DNA of 64,000 bases from Bacteroidia bacterium (lineage in GTDB: Bacteria > Bacteroidota > Bacteroidia > J057). The notes below the pieces were generated by a model that was given only the letters and a program-made list of their open reading frames with translations, was not told the DNA's origin and ran no database searches. The translations under genes were made by a program, and so were the position numbers. This document shows, piece after piece, positions 1-9,430 of this stretch. Each line of letters opens with the position of its first letter. The stretch's first letter is position 1. The stretch lies in contig JAIBAH010000005.1 of assembly GCA_019695295.1 (NCBI GenBank), forward strand, positions 1-64,000, given 5' to 3'.

Positions 1-1082
1 GCCACAAACGGAAACCCTTTTCTGAGGTCAATTCCGGCAATTTTAACCGGGTTTACATTCAAACAATCTGAGTATAAAATGCCTTCTTCTTCCAGTGTCT
101 GCTGTACAAGCGAGCCATTTTTATCAATCAGCAACATCCAACCGGAAGGATTTTCATTTTTCCCTGTACCGGAATTTCCATACACCCGAATCCCCGATTT
201 GGCATCGCCTGCTGCTATACCGCTCAGTTTTTCGGCCTTACTGCTTCCCGTATCCAAAGACCACTCCACCGTCCCCTGAGTATTGGTTTTGTATATCATT
301 CCATTCAGGTTTTCCCTTTGTACAGTACCGGCAAGAATAAGTGTGCTGTCCTCCATCTCGCAGATTTTATATATTATTTCGCTTGCGTCGGGTTTTCCAT
401 ATACCCTTGCCCAAAGCATTAATCCTTCTTTATCAATATTATACAAAATCATATCTTTCAGTCCTGCACCTTTGGAAGCGGTTGAGCCTCCCATCAGGAA
501 CGTCCCGTCTTTTCTTTGAATTATATCAAAGGCGTTTTCTTCTTTTTCCCACCCAAAACGGGATTGCCACAAAGCATTCAGCGACAAATCCGTCATTCCC
601 GCCCAGGCATCACTCCCTTTGGTTTCATTTTCACTTGTTCCGCCGAATACCAGAGCCCCATCGTCAGCAATAATAATTTTTTCGATTGCATCATATTTTT
701 CGCCTCCGAATACCGCCTTACCAAGTATTTCTCCTTTCTCATCGAGCTTGAGTAAAATACCGTCTATATTATTTTCCGGCTTAACCACTCCTTTTCCTCC
801 TACATAAAAATACCCCTCTTTAGCCACAAGCGCAGTCGGTACAAAGCTGAAACCGGGGTTCAGCGTTCTGCTATACAGCAAACTGACTCCCTCAGCATCA
901 AAAACATTCAGATAAACCGTACCGGATTCACTGCCTGACAAGGAAATCAGGTTTCCGCTTTCGGTAATTGTAATCACATGTGTGTTTACTCCGGAAGGAA
1001 CCTTCAGCAAAATACCACTTTTGTTCTGAGCAAAAACGGCCATGAAAAGTAAATGCAAAAACAACAGAGAGAAATATCGCAT
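1..1082 (-). CDS. Secreted beta-propeller-like protein, C-terminus beyond the window
   Basis: The reverse strand is open from an ATG at 1082 to the window edge, about 360 residues, so the C-terminus is missing. The N-terminus is a clear Sec signal peptide (MRYFSLLFLHLLFMAVFAQ, cleavage expected after AQ). The rest is a run of short beta-rich units with recurring phrases such as GGKGVV, GGTSEN, LMGGST and ILAGTV, alternating with lines like LLKLDEKGEIL and LYNIDKEGLMLWA. That pattern is typical of delta-60/PQQ-like propeller repeats found in large secreted Bacteroidota proteins, many of which end in a T9SS sorting domain. Whether this one does cannot be seen. Function unknown; an extracellular or cell-surface role is inferred from the signal peptide and fold only. 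Confidence 0.75.
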   Translation of the reverse strand, partial: MRYFSLLFLHLLFMAVFAQNKSGILLKVPSGVNTHVITITESGNLISLSGSESGTVYLNVFDAEGVSLLYSRTLNPGFSFVPTALVAKEGYFYVGGKGVVKPENNIDGILLKLDEKGEILGKAVFGGEKYDAIEKIIIADDGALVFGGTSENETKGSDAWAGMTDLSLNALWQSRFGWEKEENAFDIIQRKDGTFLMGGSTASKGAGLKDMILYNIDKEGLMLWARVYGKPDASEIIYKICEMEDSTLILAGTVQRENLNGMIYKTNTQGTVEWSLDTGSSKAEKLSGIAAGDAKSGIRVYGNSGTGKNENPSGWMLLIDKNGSLVQQTLEEEGILYSDCLNVNPVKIAGIDLRKGFPFV

Positions 1083-1344
1083 ATTTTCTAAATCATAATA
1101 CTTACAAATCAACGAAAAATAATTCCATTTCGTTTAAAAAAAATGCTTCAAATGCAAATATACAATGAATGTCAGGAAATTGGCAATCCGGAGTAAAAAA
1201 GACAATAAACATAATCTGTTTAATTAGTGTATAATATTATCTTAATCACAGCGGGGAACCCCGGGTTTTAGTCAGAAATTCAAATCAAGTCCGTTCATTA
1301 CTCATTTCACCCTGGGGCAAATGACTATCAATTATTCCGGAAAT

Positions 1345-1388
1345 AAAAAACCGGACCTGCGATAAAATTATCCCTGATCCGGCTCCTG
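1345..1388 (-). terminator. Putative intrinsic terminator downstream of the SprE/PorW-like gene
   Basis: On the reverse strand AGCCGGA pairs with TCCGGTT (one G-U pair), with a small inner hairpin (GATAA/TTATC), and is followed by a run of T. It lies about 65 bp past the stop of the TPR lipoprotein gene. The rest of the 1083-1452 gap shows no gene; it holds AT-rich sequence and presumably the promoter of the secreted protein to its left. Confidence 0.5.
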
Positions 1389-1452
1389 TCGTTATTTTAT
1401 AATAAATTTTATTAATGTATGGGATTGTATTTCTCCCTTTCAGCCACTCTCC

Positions 1453-4152
1453 TTAAAAAGTGATTACATTATCATAAAAGAACAGATAATCTTCCATCCG
1501 TTTTTTTCCGTAAGCAGTGGTAAAATTATCCTGAGTGATAAAGAGAATACGGTCCGCAGGGCCAAGAATCAGCTTATCAATTAACTGAGCCTCGGAAAGC
1601 TGATAGATATATTCCGAAGCTTCAAATTCATTATTAAAGCGGGTTACATATAAAATCTGAAATTTTTCTTTTTTGGTATTCTCATAATTAAAGGTAAACA
1701 CCTTTTTATCTTTGAACTTCTCTTTATTAAAGTTTGTGAGGGTAGTATTACTTTCCGTATCATTGACTCCGTTCCTGTCCAGAAACAGTAATACATAAAA
1801 CGGGCTGTTGGGCCTTGGGTCTTTGTTGAAGTCCTTGATTCTCGGGTCATTTGGGTCCACTTTTGGGCGGGTGTTTACCACAGGCGGAGTACCTGAAACC
1901 CCATCCTGAGTGTTTACGTCCTCAGAAGACCCTGGTGGCAAAGGGTTTCCAGGCAATCCGGGAACGGGCGGAGCACCGGTACCTGCTTTCCCATTGAGTG
2001 CGTCAAGGGTTCTTTGGGCAAGGGGTTTAACTGCAGATTCCGGAAAGTTTTTGACCACAAAAGTAAGCCCGCTTCTCAGAGAATCAGTATCACCCATAAA
2101 TCCGAAACACATAGCCCTGAGATAATATACCTGAGCGATATCCACATCATTATGATCGGCATAGGCAGAAAGCAGATAACTGCTGAATCCGAGTGCCGTT
2201 TCGTATTCTTTGTTTCTGTAGGAACGATACAGACCGTTATAGGCAAAATCAAAATCCCGGGTCAATTCGGCTATTTCTTCCGGAGAAACGCCCATAATCA
2301 GCATTGCATAAATACTTTTGGGGTACTCTTTCAGAATGAAATTTTTGGGTTTCTCGGAAGCAGGATTATTTTTACTTTTCCATAAACGATAGAGCGAATA
2401 TTTGGCCGGTAAAATATACTCAGTTTCCGGAAATCTTCTTAAAAGAACTTCAAAAGTAGCGATAGCGGAATCGGCCTGATTGAGTTTCTGGTCAAAGATA
2501 TTCCCCAGACGGTACAAAGCAGTTTCTATTTTTTCGCGGGCAATTACTTTATCTTTTTCTTCAAAAGGAATCTCCTTAAAATATTTATACCGGTCACCAA
2601 AAGCTTTGAGCAAAGCAGAATCCACCGGAGTAGTATCATTTTCCACTATTACCTCCTCTTCTACTACCGTCTGCTTATTTTTGCGCCTCCAGTTATCCTC
2701 ATTCTTACGGTTTCCCCACACCTGCTGAAACCGGAGCTTCCCTTCTGAAAGTTGTGCAGGGTCATCAAAAGCCCAGGTCATCCCTGAATTGGGGTTGGCA
2801 CCGGGCAGGTTAAGGATTGACTGATTTTCGATACTTTCGGCCTTTTCTGCGGCTTCTTTTTTACGTTTTTCTTCCGCTGCAATCGCATTATCCACGATTT
2901 TATCTAATTTCTCCTTGGGCATATCCGCCAGAGAAAGCATACTGTCCTGATAGGCAATTGTCTTTTTGTAGGTTACATAATCCTTGAGGGTAGATTGTAC
3001 CATTTTAATCTCCTTGTATTCCGCCGCAGCAATATCAATCGCCTGAGAAGCACTGTCAAAATAGGCGCCTGCTTTATCGTAATTCTTTTTATTATAGAAG
3101 TATATCTGTCCGAGTCGATAATAGGAAAGTGCTTTTTGGCGTGTATTACTGGTACTGGCAGCCACAGATTTTTTCAGGTAACCCATTGCGCCATTGAGGT
3201 TATTTTGTTTTTGTTCAAGGGTCGAAAGTTCATAATAAATCTGATCCAGATATTCTTTATTTTTCAAATCCTTTTCCAGTTTATACATATAATCAAATAC
3301 CGAAGCATACCCGGCGTCCGGCTTCATCTGAATCATCATTCTGGCTTTTTGCAGTTTGGATTTAAACACGATGGAATATTCATCGCTCAGTTTTTCCGTT
3401 TTATTATAATGAGAAATTGCCATGGGGAAATTATTTTGGGTTTCGTATAGTTGACCCAGTAAATAATGTGTTTTGGCAACTTTGTTTTTCCCTTTTATAT
3501 ATTTCAGGTTGTCTTCGAGAGAAACCGTAGCTTTGGTATAGTTTTTCTCTTCGATACTTACAGTACTCTGAAAGATAGCGAGTTCTCCTTTAAATTTCTT
3601 TTTAAACTTTATTTTTTCTTCCGGTTTTTCCACAAGATGTTCCTTCATAATGGTATAGGTCATTTCCTTATTATCCATATAGAAATAAGTTTTGGCCAGC
3701 CATAAATATACATCATTGGTGATTTTGGAAGCGGCGTATTTCGCAATGATTTCTTCATAATTGCGAAGCCCTCTGTCATATTGCCCTTTGTAGAAAAAAG
3801 CCTTTCCTTCCAGATGTCTTGCATTATCCACCCACCGGGAATTCGGGTGTTTATAAATCAGAACTTCATTTTTTTTGATGATTTTATCCAGATCCGCCTC
3901 ATACGTTTTCATTTCTTCCTCATTCCCTACATGATAAATTTCGATAAAACCGGTTGAGGGAAACTGATAGTTTTTGTTGATTTCATCCAGCTTCTCTTTA
4001 TACAGTTTATCGGCATTATAATAGTAGTTAAAATAGGCCGTAGTATTGTGATAAAGCCTTGCGAAAGGGTTTTTACTATTTTTATTACAGGAAAATAGTG
4101 AAAAGATTAGGATTATAAAAAAATATTTACTTGCTTTGTGAACTGAAAACAT
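1453..4152 (-). CDS. TPR-repeat lipoprotein, SprE/PorW-like (T9SS/gliding)
   Basis: 899 residues. The N-terminus (MFSVHKASKYFFIILIFSLFSC) is a signal peptide ending in a lipobox (LFSC), so the mature protein is lipidated. Residues about 25-130 contain the phrases ARLYHNTTAYFNYYYNADK and YKHPNSRWVDNARHLEGKAFF, as in SprE of Flavobacterium and PorW of Porphyromonas. Several TPR units follow (about 130-400), then a charged, coiled middle (about 430-540), a second helical block, a Pro/Gly-rich linker (about 760-800) and a conserved C-terminal domain. In the family these lipoproteins are needed for type IX secretion and gliding. The assignment rests on overall architecture and N-terminal motifs. 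The several T9SS-sorted proteins further right fit it. A generic TPR lipoprotein is the alternative. Confidence 0.7.
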   Translation of the reverse strand: MFSVHKASKYFFIILIFSLFSCNKNSKNPFARLYHNTTAYFNYYYNADKLYKEKLDEINKNYQFPSTGFIEIYHVGNEEEMKTYEADLDKIIKKNEVLIYKHPNSRWVDNARHLEGKAFFYKGQYDRGLRNYEEIIAKYAASKITNDVYLWLAKTYFYMDNKEMTYTIMKEHLVEKPEEKIKFKKKFKGELAIFQSTVSIEEKNYTKATVSLEDNLKYIKGKNKVAKTHYLLGQLYETQNNFPMAISHYNKTEKLSDEYSIVFKSKLQKARMMIQMKPDAGYASVFDYMYKLEKDLKNKEYLDQIYYELSTLEQKQNNLNGAMGYLKKSVAASTSNTRQKALSYYRLGQIYFYNKKNYDKAGAYFDSASQAIDIAAAEYKEIKMVQSTLKDYVTYKKTIAYQDSMLSLADMPKEKLDKIVDNAIAAEEKRKKEAAEKAESIENQSILNLPGANPNSGMTWAFDDPAQLSEGKLRFQQVWGNRKNEDNWRRKNKQTVVEEEVIVENDTTPVDSALLKAFGDRYKYFKEIPFEEKDKVIAREKIETALYRLGNIFDQKLNQADSAIATFEVLLRRFPETEYILPAKYSLYRLWKSKNNPASEKPKNFILKEYPKSIYAMLIMGVSPEEIAELTRDFDFAYNGLYRSYRNKEYETALGFSSYLLSAYADHNDVDIAQVYYLRAMCFGFMGDTDSLRSGLTFVVKNFPESAVKPLAQRTLDALNGKAGTGAPPVPGLPGNPLPPGSSEDVNTQDGVSGTPPVVNTRPKVDPNDPRIKDFNKDPRPNSPFYVLLFLDRNGVNDTESNTTLTNFNKEKFKDKKVFTFNYENTKKEKFQILYVTRFNNEFEASEYIYQLSEAQLIDKLILGPADRILFITQDNFTTAYGKKRMEDYLFFYDNVITF

Positions 4153-4268
4153 ATTTATGTGGTTTTCGTATATATTTTAATGAGTGAAGTTGTAGAAAAT
4201 AAATCAATCAAAGAAGAAACTAAAAATTGATGAAAAATATTTTATTTTTTGAATTTCTTAACATTTTC

Positions 4269-4298
4269 TTTGTTTTTATTTTATTTTATGTAATTTTA
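4269..4298 (+). promoter_or_regulatory. Possible Bacteroidota-type promoter for the M23/bactofilin unit
   Basis: TTTG at 4269-4272 and TAATTTTA at 4291-4298 are separated by 18 bp, approximating the TTTG-N17-23-TAnnTTTG pattern; the -7 box deviates in its last base. It lies in the divergent gap between the SprE-like gene and the peptidase. Confidence 0.3.
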
Positions 4299-4346
4299 CG
4301 GTCTGAATGCAAAGTTAGTTATTTATTTTGAAACATCTGTAAGGAT

Positions 4347-5240
4347 ATGATAAAAAAGTTTATCCAAAAAATTATACACAGTCTAAAAAGACAATACAGA
4401 CTGGAGTTTATCGATGAAGAAACCTTGTCCTCCTCCCGTCAGTTTGCTTTTCGCCCTATCCTTTGGGTTTCCGGAGGAGTTTTGCTTTTGCTAAGTATCA
4501 TTGGCGGTACCGCCTCTACTATATGGTACACGCCCTCGATTCGTGAAAAAATTCCGGGCTATACCAATCCTGAAAATACTACTCAGCTGATTAGTATGAA
4601 AGATCAGATTGAAAACCTTGAATCTGAGGTAAAAAACAAGGATGAGTATATTAAATCGCTGCAGAATGTACTCAAAACGGGAAGTATTCCTGCGATTCCT
4701 TCTTCCAAAGAAGAAAATAAAAAAGAACTTACTCCTGTAAAACAGGAAGATAAAAAAGAAACTGCCGGAACGAATCAGAAAGCACAGGAAGTAAGTCCGC
4801 AGGTAGTACAACCGGTCACAGGAGATGCTCCTTCCAATACCAAAAAGGGCGTTAAGGTAGAGCTAAAAATCAAAACAATTCTCAGACCGGTAATCGGATA
4901 CATCAGAGAAGGATTCAGCCCGTCCAAAGGACATTACGGTATTGATATCGCTACCAATGAAGGAGAAACCGTACTTGCCGCTACTGAGGGATATGTTCAG
5001 ATTTCTGACTACACCGAAGCGGACGGATACATGATTGCCATCACCAATCCTTCAGGAGTAACGACAATCTATAAACACAACAGCATGCTTCTCAAGAAAA
5101 AAGGAAGTTATGTGCATACAGGCGAGCCGATTGCAAAGGTTGGCAATACAGGGGAAAATTCCAGTGGTCACCATCTTCATTTTGAAATCTGGTACAATGG
5201 AGAGCCTCTTAATCCCAAAGATTATTTAAATTACAAATAA
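4347..5240 (+). CDS. Membrane-anchored M23 (LytM-type) peptidoglycan metallopeptidase
   Basis: 297 residues. A short basic cytoplasmic tail is followed by one membrane span (about 36-58, FRPILWVSGGVLLLLSIIGG), a coiled coil (about 78-105), a Lys/Glu/Pro linker and a C-terminal M23 domain (about 170-297). The zinc ligands are visible as H196-xxx-D200 (in GHYGIDIAT) and H276-L-H278 (in HHLHFEIW), so the domain looks catalytically competent. The predicted role is cleavage of peptidoglycan cross-links in the periplasm. The next gene, 23 bp downstream, is a bactofilin; this pairing is widespread and is linked to localised cell-wall remodelling and cell shape, with the bactofilin scaffold positioning the hydrolase. 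Confidence 0.9.
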   Translation: MIKKFIQKIIHSLKRQYRLEFIDEETLSSSRQFAFRPILWVSGGVLLLLSIIGGTASTIWYTPSIREKIPGYTNPENTTQLISMKDQIENLESEVKNKDEYIKSLQNVLKTGSIPAIPSSKEENKKELTPVKQEDKKETAGTNQKAQEVSPQVVQPVTGDAPSNTKKGVKVELKIKTILRPVIGYIREGFSPSKGHYGIDIATNEGETVLAATEGYVQISDYTEADGYMIAITNPSGVTTIYKHNSMLLKKKGSYVHTGEPIAKVGNTGENSSGHHLHFEIWYNGEPLNPKDYLNYK

Positions 5241-5263
5241 TTAATTAATTATCATTTTAATAT

Positions 5264-5713
5264 ATGTTCGGAACGAAAAACGAAAATTCTACAGGTAAAC
5301 CAAGCGTTCAACAAAACAGCAGCTCAGGAGGGGGACTTAATACTATTTCTAACGGAACAGTGATTGTCGGTACGATTAATGCCGAGGGAGATATGAGGGT
5401 GGAAGGAAAAATTATCGGAACCGTAACCTGCTCTTCCCGATTGGTGGTCAGTGCTTCAGGCTATATAGAAGGAACAATTGACGCAAAAAATGCCATTGTT
5501 GAGGGAGAAATCAAAGGAAACGTTGTCGCAAGAGAGGTGCTTCAGATTGATAAAACCGGCAAAATCACCGGAGATATCTTCACCTCAAAATTAGTCATTC
5601 AGTTAGGGGCTTTATTTACAGGAAACTGTAAAATGGGAGACGCCGCCAAAGATGCTTTGTCCAAAACCCCTGTTAAACCGAAAGAACTGCTGGAGTCTAA
5701 ATCTATAAAATAA
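5264..5713 (+). CDS. Bactofilin (polymer-forming cytoskeletal protein)
   Basis: 149 residues. A disordered, Ser/Gly/Asn-rich N-terminal tail (about 1-30) precedes a bactofilin core (about 31-130) made of short beta-helix rungs: GTVIVGTINAEGDMRVEGKI, GTVTCSSRLVVSASGYIEG, TIDAKNAIVEGEIKGNV. A short Lys-rich tail closes it. Bactofilins polymerise without nucleotide into filaments at the inner face of the membrane. It follows the M23 peptidase by 23 bp and ends just before a hairpin terminator, so the two form a compact two-gene unit that probably acts in cell-wall shaping. Confidence 0.92.
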   Translation: MFGTKNENSTGKPSVQQNSSSGGGLNTISNGTVIVGTINAEGDMRVEGKIIGTVTCSSRLVVSASGYIEGTIDAKNAIVEGEIKGNVVAREVLQIDKTGKITGDIFTSKLVIQLGALFTGNCKMGDAAKDALSKTPVKPKELLESKSIK

Positions 5714-5750
5714 TTCCGGTCTTTTCCGGTCTGTTATTTATATTATAATA

Positions 5751-5782
5751 AAAAAGGAAACCCAAAACGGTTTCCTTTTTTT
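5751..5782 (+). terminator. Intrinsic terminator after the bactofilin gene
   Basis: AAAAAGGAAACC pairs with GGTTTCCTTTTT across a short CAAAAC loop and runs into a T tract. It sits 38 bp past the bactofilin stop. Confidence 0.8.
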
Positions 5783-5925
5783 ATGGTTCTCTTTGAGTGA
5801 ATGACATGCATTTACACAAATATATGCATTTTACACTAAAAGCAAACAATTTGATAAAAATAAACGCATTTTACAGGTATTTTTGTACAAAAAATTAAAT
5901 AATTACTCATTTTATTTACAAACCC

Positions 5926-5956
5926 TTGTTTTTATTATTTTTTTATTCTATCTTTG
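5926..5956 (+). promoter_or_regulatory. Bacteroidota-type promoter of parE
   Basis: TTG at 5926-5928 and a perfect TAnnTTTG box (TATCTTTG, 5949-5956) are separated by 20 bp, the spacing expected for the Bacteroidota primary sigma factor. The parE ATG is 23 bp further on, implying a very short leader. Confidence 0.65.
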
Positions 5957-5979
5957 TGCTTTAAAAAGCAACGAAGTGT

Positions 5980-7863
5980 ATGGCAGAAAAGCAACCTGTT
6001 TATAATGAGGATAGTATAAAATCCCTTGACTGGAGAGAACATATCCGCCTGCGTCCGGGGATGTATATCGGAAAGCTCGGGGATGGGTCCTCAGTGGATG
6101 ATGGTATTTATGTACTGGTCAAAGAGGTGATTGACAACTCTATTGATGAGTATGTCATGGGAAATGGCAGTAAAATCGAAATCCGTATTGCCGGCGGAGA
6201 AGTAGTGGTCAAAGATTACGGACGCGGAATTCCTCTGGGAAAAGTAATTGATTGCGTATCAAAAATCAATACGGGGGGGAAATATGATTCCGAAGCTTTC
6301 AAAAAATCGGTTGGATTAAACGGGGTAGGTACAAAAGCAGTGAATGCGCTTTCCAGTCATTTCCGGGTAGAATCCGTAAGGGAAGGAGAAAAAAAGGTAG
6401 CCGAATTTGAGAAGGGTTTGCTCATTCAGGACTATCCTGTAACGAAAACCACAGAAGCAAACGGAGTAACCGTTACCTTCAGGCCGGATAGTACCATTTT
6501 TAAAAACTATCACTTCATCCCTGAATACCTTCATAATCAGATATGGTATTACGCTTATCTGAATGCCGGACTCACCATTCACTTCAATAACGAAAAATTC
6601 GTATCCAAAAACGGGCTGCTGGATTTATTAACCCGCAAAACAGAATCCGAAAATCTCCGTTACCCGATTATTCATCTCAAAGGCCATGATATCGAAGTGG
6701 CAATTACTCACTCCAACCGGTATGGAGAAGAGTATTATTCCTTTGTCAATGGTCAATATACATCTCAGGGTGGGACTCACTTACAGGCTTTCCGGGAAGC
6801 ATTTGTAAAAGTAATAAGAGAGTTTTTTGATAAAAGTTTTGATGTGGCAGATATCCGTTCTGCTGTCATTGCCGCAGTTTCTGTAAGGATTCAGGAACCC
6901 GTTTTTGAGTCGCAGACCAAAACCAAACTCGGTTCCAATACTATTTCTCCTGATCCGAATTCTACTTCTATCCGCTCCTTTGTCACAGATTTTCTAAAGA
7001 AAGAACTGGATGACTATCTCCACAAAAATCCGGAAACTGTAAAAGAAATTCTCAAAAGAATTCAGCAGTCTGAAAGAGAAAGGAAAGAAATCGCAGGAAT
7101 AAAAAAACTGGCAAACGAAAGGGCAAAAAAAGCGAATCTCCATAATAAAAAACTCAGGGACTGCAGATTGCATTTTAATAATGAAGAAAAGAAAGTCACT
7201 GAGGAACAAAGACTTGCCTCCACCTTATTTATTACTGAGGGCGACTCTGCAAGTGGGTCAATTACGAAATCCAGAAGGGTAGAATCTCAGGCAGTATTTA
7301 GTTTAAGGGGAAAACCGCTGAACTGCTTTGGGCTTACCAAAAAAATCGTTTACGAAAACGAAGAATTTAATCTGCTTCAGCATGCGCTGAATATCGAAGA
7401 CGGTATGGAAGGCCTCCGTTATAATAATGTAGTCATCGCTACGGATGCCGACGTGGACGGAATGCACATCCGCCTGCTTTTACTGACGTTTTTTTTACAG
7501 TTTTTCCCTGACCTCGTAAGAGCCGGACACCTCTATATCCTCGAAACTCCGCTTTTCCGGGTACGAAACAAACAAAAAACCTATTACTGTTATTCTGAGG
7601 ATGAAAAGCAAAAGGCAATGACTGCGCTGGGAGGGAAACCAGAAATCACGCGATTCAAGGGACTGGGGGAAATCTCTCCGGAAGAATTTGGAATGTTTAT
7701 AGGAGATGATATTCGTTTACAACCGGTTATGATACAGATGTCCACTTCTATCGAACAGTTACTGGGATATTATATGGGCAAAAATACTCCTGACAGACAA
7801 AAGTTTATCATCGAAAACCTCAGGGTAGAAAATGAAGCCGAACTTCTGGCTGCCATTGTATAA
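5980..7863 (+). CDS. parE: DNA topoisomerase IV subunit B
   Basis: 627 residues, the usual length of Bacteroidota ParE. The GHKL ATPase domain shows [19 protein letters not shown] (catalytic Glu and Mg-binding Asn), DYGRGIPLG and the ATP lid [14 protein letters not shown]. The transducer domain follows. The Toprim domain has EGDSAS (420-425) and DADVDG (489-494), with IRLLLLTFF after it. The GyrB-specific insert is absent and the Toprim motif reads SASGS rather than SAGGS, which favours ParE over GyrB. The enzyme decatenates replicated chromosomes together with ParC. A parC gene would often be near but is not in the window; tilS follows instead, 28 bp downstream. The start is supported by the promoter just upstream. 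Confidence 0.88.
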   Translation: MAEKQPVYNEDSIKSLDWREHIRLRPGMYIGKLGDGSSVDDGIYVLVKEVIDNSIDEYVMGNGSKIEIRIAGGEVVVKDYGRGIPLGKVIDCVSKINTGGKYDSEAFKKSVGLNGVGTKAVNALSSHFRVESVREGEKKVAEFEKGLLIQDYPVTKTTEANGVTVTFRPDSTIFKNYHFIPEYLHNQIWYYAYLNAGLTIHFNNEKFVSKNGLLDLLTRKTESENLRYPIIHLKGHDIEVAITHSNRYGEEYYSFVNGQYTSQGGTHLQAFREAFVKVIREFFDKSFDVADIRSAVIAAVSVRIQEPVFESQTKTKLGSNTISPDPNSTSIRSFVTDFLKKELDDYLHKNPETVKEILKRIQQSERERKEIAGIKKLANERAKKANLHNKKLRDCRLHFNNEEKKVTEEQRLASTLFITEGDSASGSITKSRRVESQAVFSLRGKPLNCFGLTKKIVYENEEFNLLQHALNIEDGMEGLRYNNVVIATDADVDGMHIRLLLLTFFLQFFPDLVRAGHLYILETPLFRVRNKQKTYYCYSEDEKQKAMTALGGKPEITRFKGLGEISPEEFGMFIGDDIRLQPVMIQMSTSIEQLLGYYMGKNTPDRQKFIIENLRVENEAELLAAIV

Positions 7864-7891
7864 CATTTTTGGATTTCAGCAGAAAAAAGCC

Positions 7892-9238
7892 ATGAATGCT
7901 TTTCGTCATATTACATCGGTTGTACAAAAAACGCTCGGAGAATTTCAAATGATTCCCGAAAACTGCCGGGTGCTGGCTGCCGTAAGCGGTGGGGCTGACT
8001 CTGTATTGATGGCATTGGTAATGAATGAGTTAGGAGTTCTTCACGGAATTGCCCACTGTAATTATCAGCTCAGAGGGGAAGAATCTGACAGAGAAGCGTT
8101 TTTTGTAAAATCCTTTGCGGAATCCCTTTCCGTTCCTTTTTATAACATTGAATTTCAAACCCGGTCGCATACAGAAGCAAGTGGTGATTCCTTGCAGGTA
8201 GTTGCCCGTAATCTAAGATACGATTTTTTTGAACGGATTATGGACGCTGAGAATTTCCATGTGTGCGCTACTGCCCATCATCAGAATGACCAGGCGGAAA
8301 CGATTCTGATGTCTTTTGTCAAAGGGTTTTCACCGGAAATCATCAAAGGAATACCCTGGAAAAGAGAGCGGTATATCCGTCCTTTATTGAAAACAACCCG
8401 TATTGAAATTGAGAATGCCTTAAAAGAGAAAAATCAGCCGTATTGTATTGACAGCTCCAACCTGAAAGAAGATTATTACAGAAACAAACTGAGAAACAGT
8501 GTTTTCCCGCATTTAACCGAACTCAACCCTTCAGTAGGGCAAACCCTTGAAAACAAACTGACTCAGTATCAGCTTCAGACAAAACTCATCCGTTCTGTTT
8601 TATCTCCTTACTTAAACGAGGGGAAGGAGCTGAATTTCGTCCGTTTTCTCACCGGTTTTGGTGCTGAATTTTTGCCTTTACTGATACAGAATTTTCTGGA
8701 AAAACATCATATTTACGGGCAGATTACAACCCAGATTACCGAACTTGCAGACAAGGAAACCGGGAAATTTGTTCCGTTGGATGGTTACAGAAAAATAGTA
8801 AGAAGCCGGACGGGATTGTCGCTGATAGAAGAAAATCTCTCCTTTGAAACGCATGTTTCTGTATCCGGATTCAGTGGAGAAAAAATCATCCTCATTGACA
8901 ATCACAGGATTATAATTACAAATCCCTGCAATGAAACCCCTGTTTTCGGAAGAAAAAATGTATTTTACCTTGATGCTGAAAAAATTGGTTATCCAATGAT
9001 AATCCGCAGAAAAAAAACAGGAGATACGATGACTCCCTTTGGGATGAAAGGAGAAAAAAAACTGAGTGACATTATCACCGATGAGAAATTTACTCCTGCC
9101 CAAAAACAAAACCTTCTCGTTTTTGCGGATAAAAATGAAAAAATCATTGCTCTGTCGGACTTTAGGATTTCGGACTCTGTGGCAATCACACAACACACCC
9201 GCACTATTCTTAAAATCGAAATCATGCACAAAAATTGA
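7892..9238 (+). CDS. tilS: tRNA(Ile)-lysidine synthetase
   Basis: 448 residues from the ATG at 7892; an earlier in-frame start would overlap parE and adds no conserved sequence. The N-terminal PP-loop ATPase domain carries SGGADS (32-37), HCNYQLRGEESDREA and ATAHHQNDQAETI. The C-terminal TilS domain is present (MIIRRKKTGDTMTPFGMKG, KLSDIITDEKF). The enzyme attaches lysine to C34 of the tRNA-Ile CAU anticodon, converting it to lysidine so that it reads AUA; it is essential in nearly all bacteria. It is spaced 28 bp after parE and is probably co-transcribed with it. It ends in TGA, which shows that TGA is a normal stop codon here. Confidence 0.92.
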   Translation: MNAFRHITSVVQKTLGEFQMIPENCRVLAAVSGGADSVLMALVMNELGVLHGIAHCNYQLRGEESDREAFFVKSFAESLSVPFYNIEFQTRSHTEASGDSLQVVARNLRYDFFERIMDAENFHVCATAHHQNDQAETILMSFVKGFSPEIIKGIPWKRERYIRPLLKTTRIEIENALKEKNQPYCIDSSNLKEDYYRNKLRNSVFPHLTELNPSVGQTLENKLTQYQLQTKLIRSVLSPYLNEGKELNFVRFLTGFGAEFLPLLIQNFLEKHHIYGQITTQITELADKETGKFVPLDGYRKIVRSRTGLSLIEENLSFETHVSVSGFSGEKIILIDNHRIIITNPCNETPVFGRKNVFYLDAEKIGYPMIIRRKKTGDTMTPFGMKGEKKLSDIITDEKFTPAQKQNLLVFADKNEKIIALSDFRISDSVAITQHTRTILKIEIMHKN

Positions 9239-9382
9239 TTTTCCGGCTTTTTTTCTGAGCAAAACTCACCTTATCCAACGTTTTCAATCCCAAAATTCAG
9301 CTCCTGCCGGACATAAATCATTGACTTATCACAAACTTTCCTTTATAATAAGTGAAAACGAAAATCATTCCATAAAAATGAT

Positions 9383-9390
9383 TAACTTTG
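9383..9390 (+). promoter_or_regulatory. Possible -7 box of the prolyl oligopeptidase gene
   Basis: TAACTTTG matches TAnnTTTG exactly and lies 40 bp before the ATG at 9431. No good TTG box is seen at the expected distance, so support is partial. Confidence 0.4.
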
Positions 9391-9430
9391 CGGCGAATTG
9401 TAAAACATAAATTTCATCCGTTCGATAAAC

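Noticed and set aside
1-807. Several forward-strand frames in the first 800 bp
   Set aside because: They are Pro/Phe/Ser-rich antisense images of the reverse-strand secreted protein, which has a proper signal peptide and repeat pattern.
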